Source: Adenophora triphylla var. japonica (Eukaryota > Streptophyta > Magnoliopsida > Asterales > Campanulaceae). From it: a stretch of DNA of 64,000 nucleotides. Location of the stretch: positions 62,001 to 126,000 of the forward strand of contig JAFEMH010004906.1 in assembly GCA_022495995.1 (NCBI GenBank). The letters are read 5' to 3'. Under the pieces are notes generated by a model, which was not told the DNA's origin, ran no database searches, and saw only the letters and a program-made list of their open reading frames with translations. The translations under genes were made by a program, and so were the position numbers. Below, in pieces: positions 55,276-64,000 of the stretch; within the stretch, counting starts at the first letter, position 1; each line of letters opens with the position of its first letter.

Positions 55276-56695
55276 GAAGCCCCTCGACGACGTCACTTAC
55301 GGAGGAAGTGGGGTCGTCGATAAGATAAGGGTCCTAATCTGGATCACGTGCTGGGAGAGGAAGTGACCGTGTAGGTTGGTGTGCGAGGACATGGCGGTGT
55401 CCTGTTGTGTGACCGTTTAGGTCAGTTGGCTGGACCCTGTGATAGGATTCCTACGTATCCCTAGCGGGAATCAAGCCTAGTCGTAGTTTGTGTGTGGGGT
55501 GAGTGTTGTTGTGTACGAGGAGGTGAGATGTCCTCTGACTGAAACTCTGTGTGTGGATGTGGTGGCATCCTGTGGGTGACTGTGAGGGTCGGCTGTGAGG
55601 ACGTGGTGGCGTCCTAGGTCAATGGTAAGGATGTGGTGGCATCCTGGGTGATCGCATAGGTCGATGGTAAGGACGTGGTGGCATCCTGGGTGACCGTATA
55701 GGTCGATGGTAAGGACGTGGTAGCATCCTGGGTGACCGCATAGGTCGATGGTAAGGACGTGGTGGCGTCCTGGGTGACCGCATAGGTCGATGGTAAGGAC
55801 GTGGTGGCGTCCTGGGTGACCGCATAGACCAGTGGTAAGAACGTGGTGGCATCCTGGGTGATCGCATAGGTCAGTGGTAAGGACGTGGTGGCGTCCTGGG
55901 TGACCGCATAGGTCGATGGTAAGGACGTGGTGGCGTCCTGAGTGACCGCATAGGTCGATGGCTGGACCCTGTGATAGGATTCCTACGTATCCCTGGCGGG
56001 AATCAAGCCTGGTCGTAGTTCAGAGGTCGTGAAATTGTGAGTGAATGCGGGCGTGGTGGTGCCCTGAAGTGTCGTGTGACCACCGAGGTCGACTGTGAGG
56101 ACGGGGTGGCGTCCTAAGATGTGTAATCTTACGAGAAGATGGGTAATCTTACGAGAAGATGGTTAATCTTACGAGAAGATAGGTAATCTTACGAGAAGAT
56201 GGGTAATCTTACGAAAAGATGGTTTGTGGTGTGACCGCCGAGGTCGACTGTGAGGACGTGGTGGCGTCCTGAGATGTGGTGACCGTCGAGGTCGATTGTG
56301 AGGACATGGTGGTGTCCTGAGATGGAAATTTTTACGATTTTCCGAATCGGGTGGTTAAAAGCCTTCCGGGCGGGAAATAGTGATGTGGGAGGTTTATACG
56401 GTCTTCCGGACCGAGTGGTTTAAAGCCTTCCGGGCTGGAGATAGTGATGTGGGAGGTTTATACGGTCTTCCGGACCGAGTGGTTTAAAGCCTTCCGGGCT
56501 GGAGATATGTCATGTGGGAGGTTTATACGGTCTTCCGGACCGAGTGGTTTAAAGTCTTCCGGGCTGGAGATATGTCATGTATGAGGACTTGATTCGTCTT
56601 CTGACTGCGGTTGTGTCATGCGTGAGGACTTGATTCATCTTCTAACTGCGGTTGTGTCATGCGTGAGGACTTGATTCGTCTTCTGACTGCGGTTA
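55276..56695. repeat. 3' region of the LTR-B element: four tandem arrays
   Basis: It starts with GAAGCCCCTCGACGACGTCA next to the LTR. Arrays: about 46-bp units with GGTAAGGACGTGGTGGCGTC and TGGGTGACCGCATAGGTCGA (55600-55960); five 20-bp units GTAATCTTACGAGAAGATGG (56115-56222); about 64-bp units with GGTCTTCCGGACCGAGTGG and AAAGCCTTCCGGGCTGGAGA (56390-56580); and 43-bp units with GTCATGCGTGAGGACTTGAT (56573-56695). The conserved hairpin motif occurs at 55448-55489 and 55981-56022. Frames such as PRPYHRPMRSPRM are repeat artefacts. Confidence 0.9.
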
Positions 56696-57870
56696 TTGCA
56701 TGCCTGGTTGGTCCGTACGGACCTCTTTGCAACCAGACATCATCATTTCAGAATCTTCTTAAAGTCCACATTATTCCCTCAAATCGAGGAAAACCAAAAT
56801 TTTGGATTACCTATAAGGTCCGTACGGACCTTATTGCAGGTTTTCCTACACTATAAATAGAGGGCTCCCCCTCCCTCATTTCACAGATCTCCCTCTTCTC
56901 TCCTCTCCCCCCAGCCTTCAGGCACCCCTCTAAGACCCTTCGGGGCAATCCTGGCCCCTTTCGGATCCTTCTGAGGCCTTCCGAGCTCCCTTTTGGTGCT
57001 TCGAACCCTCTCCGAGCCCTCCCGCGATGCTCCCACGCTGCCCCGAGGCACTCTCGAGGTACTCTGAGGCCCCTCGTGGTACTCCGAGGCCTTGCCTGGT
57101 CTTTCCCAAGGCATCCCGGCTCTTTCCGAGGCAAACTGGCAACTTGAACGCACGCCGAAACTCTGCCCTAGTGACTTTTGCCATCCCAACGCGCGCCGAA
57201 ACTCTGCCCGAGTGATCCCTGCGATCCCAACGCACGCCGAACCTCTGCCCGAACGCAACCTACAATCCCGACGCACGCCGAAACTCTGACCGCAGACAAC
57301 CGGCTCCTCCCGAAGCAATCCCGGTCCGTACTGGAACACTATTTCATCCTCAAACACTATTCCCCAGCGGAAGACAGACACGAACCAACATTGGTAAGGC
57401 TTCCTTCCTACACTATTTCAATACATTTCAATAAGCAGTGTACAATGTAGACATCCGATAGAGCATGCATTTTTAAAAAGCACATACACACACACACACA
57501 CACACACAACAGTTAAAGAATATTAGGGGTATCCGAAAGACTCGTTTTTACGAGGCGACTCGGGTGAGCTCTAAGATTCTAATATTCTCTTCCCGAGGAG
57601 TCATCTGACCTCCGAACTCAAATTCTCATCACACAAAAACAGTTTATTTTTAAACTGATGCCCTTTTTCAATGTTTTGGGCTTAATAAAAACGGCGTGGC
57701 GACTCTACAAAGCGAAAACACGGCGAGACACCTCCCAACTAACGCAAAGCGGAATAAGCCAGATGCCGGGGCGCGAACGCGCTGCCTCTCGGATCCGGGC
57801 GACTTTCCCGAAGCGACGCGAAATGCGAGATGCCGGGGCTCTGCGCGCGAGCCGGATTCGGGTAATTTCA
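56696..57870 (+). repeat. LTR-C, 5'-truncated
   Basis: Same family and orientation as LTR-A, starting within it at TTATTGCATGCCTGGTTGG and running to its true end GGTAATTTCA. Palindromes at 56710-56723 and 56817-56830, TATAAATA at 56852-56859, PBS-core copy GTGGCGACTC at 57696-57705. A (CA)n tract lies at about 57484-57508. Confidence 0.88.
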
Positions 57871-59571
57871 GCCACGCCATTTTGATTTCCTCAAAACTTT
57901 GAAAAAAAGGATTAGGGTCCGGAGGTTAAGTTACTCTTTGGGAAGAACGGATCGCGTTCTCCCAAAGAGCCTTGCAAAAGCAAGCCTTCCTAGATCCGAT
58001 GTTTGTGCTTATTTTGTGCGTTCGTGTGTGAGATGTAATTTGAAAAAGGGGAGGGGGAATGTGCCAAGTTATCCGTCGGACGTATAAACCATGTGAGTAG
58101 GTTATCGCTCGGGATTTCTTGGATTTGATGTATTCAAGATTTTTATCCCGTGCTCATCTTCGACTTGCGATCATCATTATGTGACCTTTTTACCCTCCCG
58201 TCGGATTAATCAACCATAATAGGCGTGAAAGCCTTGGTGTATTTTAAACCGAACGTTCTTCGAGGACTAGGTCATATGTGATCGAGAGAGGGACATCTTT
58301 TTATAGTCCAAGAATGAGACTCTTTAGAAGAGGAAGAGTCTTTACCCATCAATCCTACTTCTTGAGACGATTGAGCTTCGTAAGGACATTTATTGCTCGT
58401 CTCAAGTGATGATCGGAGATTTCGGAACATAAGATTCATCCGCTTCTAAATGGACTACGACTATAGCATTTTAGTGACAGAAACGATGTAAAGATGATGT
58501 CTTTACACCGATCCACACCTTGGGATGCTTCAAGAACCAAGGGGACTAGGGGAGGGGGTATAAAGATTGGATCTTTATACTCATCCTATGTCTTTCGTGC
58601 CTTAAAAGTTCACTAGACAATCCTCGGAGAGCGATCCAACCAAAAGGGACATGGGGGGATGATTTTGAAAGGTAAAGATTGCATTTTTATGAAATAAATG
58701 TAATGAACATTATGAAAGCTAAATACATGAATGAAAAGGGAAGACCTTTGAGACTTTCCTATGTCCTTTAAAAACCTTATGAGGTGGACAATCCTTGAAA
58801 GCAAGGTCAAGGGAGGGGGGAGACATTATAGGAGTAAAGATGACATTTTTATGTAGTAAAAGGGAGCTATTTCACATCATCATGTGATGAGTCCTCCCTA
58901 GAACAAGCCACATGTGGACCCTTGTTCATCCTTGGGATGAGATTCCCCATGAATCATTTGTGTAGGGGAAACGATATCTACATGATAAAGATGGCAACTT
59001 TATGGCAATATATCAATATAAATGGCAAGTAAGAAAAATATAGATGACAAGTAATGAATATAACAAGGTAAAAAGAGTATTTTAAGAGGAAAGGAAGGAG
59101 AGATCACCAATGGTGGTTTTCTCTATCTCCCTTGGGGGTTTTTCCTAATGTAGGAAGAGTTTTAGATGGATTTTATGGAGGAGGGAGGTGATTTTTGGGG
59201 AGTTTCAGTTTCTATAATTTCGTGGAGTAATTTTGGCAGAGTAACAATGCCTCAAAATTCTTTTTTAAAATGGGTAGAGGAGGCCTCTATTTATGGGCTA
59301 ATTTGTGTTTCCTAATGAAGCGGTGCGGCATTAACCTTTGGCAAAAGAAGCCGTCCGGCGTTATCCGTCAATGACTCAGCCTAGATTCATGCAAGGTGGC
59401 AGCTGGAAGCTTCATTCCAGCGAGGGACTGCTTTGAATTTTAATTCCTAGCAGGTCCTTCCTCACTTGGACAATTTGGAAAAGTTCCAGAATTGCCCCTG
59501 AACTTTAGGAAAGTTCAGGGAATTGTCGGGAAACTTAACCGAAAGGCATGAGCCAGATTTGGGTACTTACA
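57871..59571 (-). repeat. 3' LTR of element D, second fragment
   Basis: Continues from GCCACGCCATTTTGATTTCC to GGGTACTTACA. On the minus strand it has a TATA-like CATAAATAGAGG near 59287-59296 and, upstream of it, a loosely palindromic pair AGCGGTGCGGCATTA / AGCCGTCCGGCGTTA. At 58290-59000, degenerate ~100-150 bp units contain phrases like GTAAAGATGACATTTTTATG. Confidence 0.82.
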
Positions 59572-60390
59572 GAAGCCCCTCGGCAACGACACTTGCAGGG
59601 CAAGTGGGGTTGTCGATAAAAAGAATCCAATCTGGCGAACTGCCGAGACGAATTAGGTGACTAAGGAGGTCGAGTGGCTGAACCTTTGAAAGGCTACCTA
59701 CGTATCCCGGGGGAATCAAGCCATGATCATAGTTCGGAATCCACTGGGGAAATGGTGTCATATGTGACAAATTGGCTGAACTTAAAGTAGACTACCTACG
59801 TATCCCGGAGGAATCAAGCCATGATCGTAGTTCGGAATCCACTGGGGAATGGCGAAGAGAAACTGACCTCTTGCTAGGGAGATGGAAAGAAAGTGACCTA
59901 GGAGGTCAAATGGCTGATCCTACTGGGGATATGCCAAATGAAGGGAGTGACCAATGTGGTTGGATATCTGGACCTTTTTGAAAGGATCATGCACCACTGA
60001 GGAGTGATGAATGATAGGGGTAACCAATGGGGTCGGATGGCTGGACCATTATGAAAAGCTCATGCACCACTAAGGAGTGATGAATGAAAGGGGTGACCAC
60101 TGCAGTCGAATGACTAGAGCTTTATGAAAGACAACCTCACCACTGAGGAGTGATGAAGGAAAAGGGTGACCACTGCGGTCGAATGGCTGGACCTATATGA
60201 AAGGCTACCTACGTATCCCGGAGGAATCAAGTCATGGTCGTAGTTCAAGGTTCACTAGACAGTTAGGAATAAGTCTAGGATCCTTGGAATCTTGGCGATT
60301 AATGGAGGAGTCACCTTTAAGAAACTAAAGCTTACGTCGCTATCGAGGAGATAGAGGTAGCTAAAGTTGAAATTTGACAATTCGGAGGTT
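59572..60390 (-). other. Element D 3' region, proximal part
   Basis: After the LTR come GAAGCCCCTCGGCAACGACA, then three copies of the conserved hairpin motif. Between them are repeating phrases such as CACCACTGAGGAGTGATGAA and GTGACCACTGCGGTCGAATG (60050-60190, about 75-80 bp period). No protein is recognisable. Confidence 0.75.
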
Positions 60391-60394
60391 GTCA

Positions 60395-61570
60395 CCGGAC
60401 GTTATCCCATTTGGCAATAACAGAGATTTCCCGGAGGAGACGTTATCCCATTTGGCGATAACGGAGATTTCTCGGAGGAGACGTTATCCCAATTGGCGAT
60501 AACGAAGAATTTCCCGGAGGAGACGTTATCCCATTTGGCGATAACGGAAGATTTCCCGGAGGAAACGATATCCCATTTGGCGACAACGGAAGGATTTACC
60601 AGAGGAAACGTTATCCCATTTGGCGACAACAGAAGGATTTCCCGAAGGAAACCTTATCCCATTTGGCGATAACGGAAGGATTTCCCGGAGGAAACGTTAT
60701 CCCGCTAGCGATAACGGAAGGATTTCCCGGAGGAAACTATCCCATTTGGCGATAACGCAAGGTTTTTCGGAGGATACGTTATCCCATTTGGCGATAACGA
60801 AAGGTTTTCCGGAGGATACGCTATCCCATTTGGCGATAACGGATGGTTTTCAGGAAGATACGCTATCCCATTTGGCGATAACGAAAGGTTTTCCGGAGGA
60901 TACGCTATCTCATTTGGCGATAACGGATGGTTTCCCGGAGGATACGCTATCCCATTTGGCGATAACGGAAGGTTTCCCAGAGGATACGTTATCCCATTTA
61001 GCGATAACGGAAGGTTTTCCGGAGGATATGTTATCCCAATTGGCGATAACGGAAGGTTTCCCGGAGGATACAAAATCCCATTTGGCGATAACAGAAATTT
61101 TTCATAAGAGACGTTATCCCATTTGGCGATAACGGAGATTTTTCATAAGAGATGTTATCCCATTTGGCGATAACGGAGATTTTTCATAAGAGACGTTATC
61201 CCATTTGGCGATAACATAATAGATGTTATCCCATTTGGCGATAACGGAGATTTTGGGAGAAATTTATACGATTTAGGAAATTTATAAGGTCTTCCGGACC
61301 GGGTAATTTAAAGCCTTCCGGGCTATGAATAATGATTTTTGGAAATTTATACGCTCTTCCGACTAGGTAATTTAAAGCCTTCCGGGCTACGGATAATGGT
61401 TTGGGAAAAACTTTATTCCATTTGGAGATAATAGGAAATTTCCCGGAGGAGACGTTATCCCATTTGGCGATAACGGAGATTTTTGGGAGAAATTTATACG
61501 ATTTGGGAAATTTATAAGGTCTTACGAACCGGGTAATTTAAAGCCTTCCGGGCTACGAATAATGATTTTG
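60395..61570. repeat. Tandem array, about 40-bp GTTATCCCATTTGGCGATAAC unit (first part)
   Basis: About 22 units of ACGTTATCCCATTTGGCGAT plus AACGGAAGGTTTCCCGGAGG. Each unit contains the inverted pair GTTATC/GATAAC. From 61260 the array mixes with units containing GGTCTTCCGGACCGGGTAAT and AAAGCCTTCCGGGCTA. The long repetitive open frames on both strands are artefacts. Confidence 0.93.
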
Positions 61571-61574
61571 GAAA

Positions 61575-63011
<1,437 letters not shown>

Positions 63012-63020
63012 TTTTGGAAA

Positions 63021-63440
63021 ATATATACGGTCTTTCGGACCGGGTAATTTAAAGCCTTCCGGGCTACAGATAATGATTTTGGAAAATTTATACGGTCTTC
63101 CGGACCGGGTAATTTAAAGCCTTCCGGGCTACGGATAATGGTTTGGGGAAAACGTTATTCCATTTAGAGATAACGGGAAATTTTTCGGAGGAGACGTTAT
63201 CCCATTTGGCGATAACGGAGATTTCTGGTAAGAGACGTTATCCTATTTGGCGATAACGAAGATTTTCCGGAAGAGACGTTATCCCATTTGGCGATAACGG
63301 AAGGATTTTCCGGAGGAGACGTTATCCCATTTGGCAATAACGGAAGATTTCCCCGGAGGAAACGTTATCCCATTTGACGATAAAGGAGGTTTTCCCGGAG
63401 GAGACGTTATCCCATTTGGCGATAACGGAGATTTCTGGAG
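63021..63440. repeat. Tandem array of element D, second part
   Basis: Continues the array split by the MULE: two units of GGTCTTCCGGACCGGGTAAT plus AAAGCCTTCCGGGCTA, then seven units of ACGTTATCCCATTTGGCGAT. It ends at about 63435, after which the sequence becomes unique. Confidence 0.92.
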
Positions 63441-63752
63441 GAGCAATGAAGCTTGCGGACTTGGACGACAATCTCTTTGTTCACCCGGTCAACGGTGATA
63501 AGCTTCGCAGGTATTCGGTCTAAACAATAAATAAGACATCAGAATTTCCATGAAATGTGTCTTGAATAAATTCTAAGATAATATCTCTTATTAATTACAA
63601 GTCAAAAACTTTTTGATGAGTTCAAGCACGATCTACTCTTGACTTTGCTAACCTGCTACAAAGACTAAAATATACAAAAAGGCCTAATAAACTATTGTGT
63701 TTGCAAAAAGGCAATAAAGAGATCCTAGGAATAGAACTCTCAGTTGTCATTC
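63441..63752. other. Unique spacer of element D
   Basis: Noncoding sequence between the array and the ORF end. I see no domain or repeat in it. Confidence 0.45.
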
Positions 63753-64000
63753 TCAAGAGTCTTCCTTGTTCTTCTTCCCTTTACCTCGACCCTGTCGAGT
63801 GTTCTTCCTCTTCTTCTCAATGATATCGGTCTCCCTCATCCCTACCTCAGGAATCCTCACTGGAGCCTCCACCAAACCTGTGTCAATAAGTGCCTTCTCT
63901 ACACTGGCACGAGTCTGTACCTCCTCCCTCTGAGCCTCAGTAAGAAGAGAGACCTCCAATAGCCTCTCATACCGAGCTTCCATATCCCTGATAAGGTCAT
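63753..64000 (-). CDS. C-terminal end of an element D protein, cut by window
   Basis: The minus-strand frame is open from the window edge (DLIRDMEARYERLLEV) to a stop at 63753. The visible 82 residues look like a charged coiled coil (EAQREEVQTRASVEKALI) followed by a basic, lysine-rich tail (KKRKNTRQGRGKGKKNKEDS). I do not recognise the family. Its place just upstream of the 3' arrays makes it the last ORF of element D, so either the end of pol or an accessory ORF. Whether it is intact upstream cannot be seen. Confidence 0.5.
   Translation of the reverse strand, partial: DLIRDMEARYERLLEVSLLTEAQREEVQTRASVEKALIDTGLVEAPVRIPEVGMRETDIIEKKRKNTRQGRGKGKKNKEDS

Larger units (their letters stand above)
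52405..57870. mobile_element. Rearranged Ogre-like element with three LTRs in mixed orientation
   Basis: Flanked by GCCAC at 52400-52404 and 57871-57875, so the whole block behaves as one insertion. Left: LTR-A in plus orientation (52405-53805, missing its last ~65 bp). It abuts LTR-B in minus orientation (53806-55275), which is followed by that element's 3' region (55276-56695). Right: LTR-C in plus orientation (56696-57870, missing its first ~290 bp). No gag-pol is present. A and C have outer termini TGTAAGTACC and GGTAATTTCA. The inside must have been rearranged after, or during, insertion. Confidence 0.82.

Noticed and set aside
60620..61132. 170-codon open frame of a repeating DTLSHLAITEGFPE unit
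   Set aside because: It is the translation of the 40-bp tandem array; the opposite strand is equally open. No start context or non-repetitive domain.

Overview
This window is repeat-rich nuclear DNA from a plant, most likely a eudicot. The evidence is that nearly all of it is plant transposable elements of well-known types: Tat/Ogre-like, Athila and Tekay (chromovirus) Ty3/gypsy elements, a CACTA (En/Spm) transposon with a TNP2-type transposase, an ATREP-like Helitron, a Stowaway MITE and a Mutator-like element. I found no intact host protein gene, rRNA or tRNA gene. The species cannot be named from the sequence.

Layout. 1-12116 is a decayed plus-strand Tat-lineage LTR retrotransposon (end of its 5' LTR, PBS, broken gag-protease-RT-RNase H-second RNase H-integrase, a tandem array, an antisense ORF of the gypsy-type-transposon family, and the 3' LTR). 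A Stowaway MITE follows at 12182-12463. From 13039 to beyond the window end lies one CACTA transposon. Its left end, an AT-rich tandem array split by a Helitron (14108-15912), 5' transposase exons (17100-19370) and the TNP2 body (50170-52305) are visible. It has been blown apart by a stack of nested insertions.

The nest, from its boundaries and target-site duplications (TSDs): a minus-strand Athila (19371-50169) sits in the transposase gene. Inside Athila are a solo LTR (21861-23987) and an Ogre-like element without recognisable genes (30336-49168, TSD caatg), which interrupts Athila gag. Inside the Ogre-like element is a nearly complete Tekay chromovirus (34038-43706, TSD gattg). A second Ogre-like element ('element D', 52308 to beyond 64000, minus strand) sits just after the visible TNP2 body, probably in an intron. 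Its 3' LTR is split by a rearranged element with three LTRs (52405-57870, TSD gccac), and its 3' untranslated region is split by a non-autonomous MULE (61575-63011, 9-bp TSD ttttggaaa).

Most unusual signals. (1) 52405-55275 is a 1.4-kb inverted repeat of two LTRs with facing TATA boxes, so it could make long hairpin RNA. (2) Several LTR families carry repeated, family-specific palindromes, and in three of them the nearest copy lies 17-21 bp upstream of the TATA box. (3) A hairpin-forming motif is conserved in the 3' regions of three Ogre-like elements, with covarying inner stems. (4) A copy of the first 10 bases of the tRNA-Arg primer-binding site lies inside the LTR near its end, in every Ogre-like LTR here. 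(5) The 3' regions are packed with tandem arrays whose units are themselves small hairpins.
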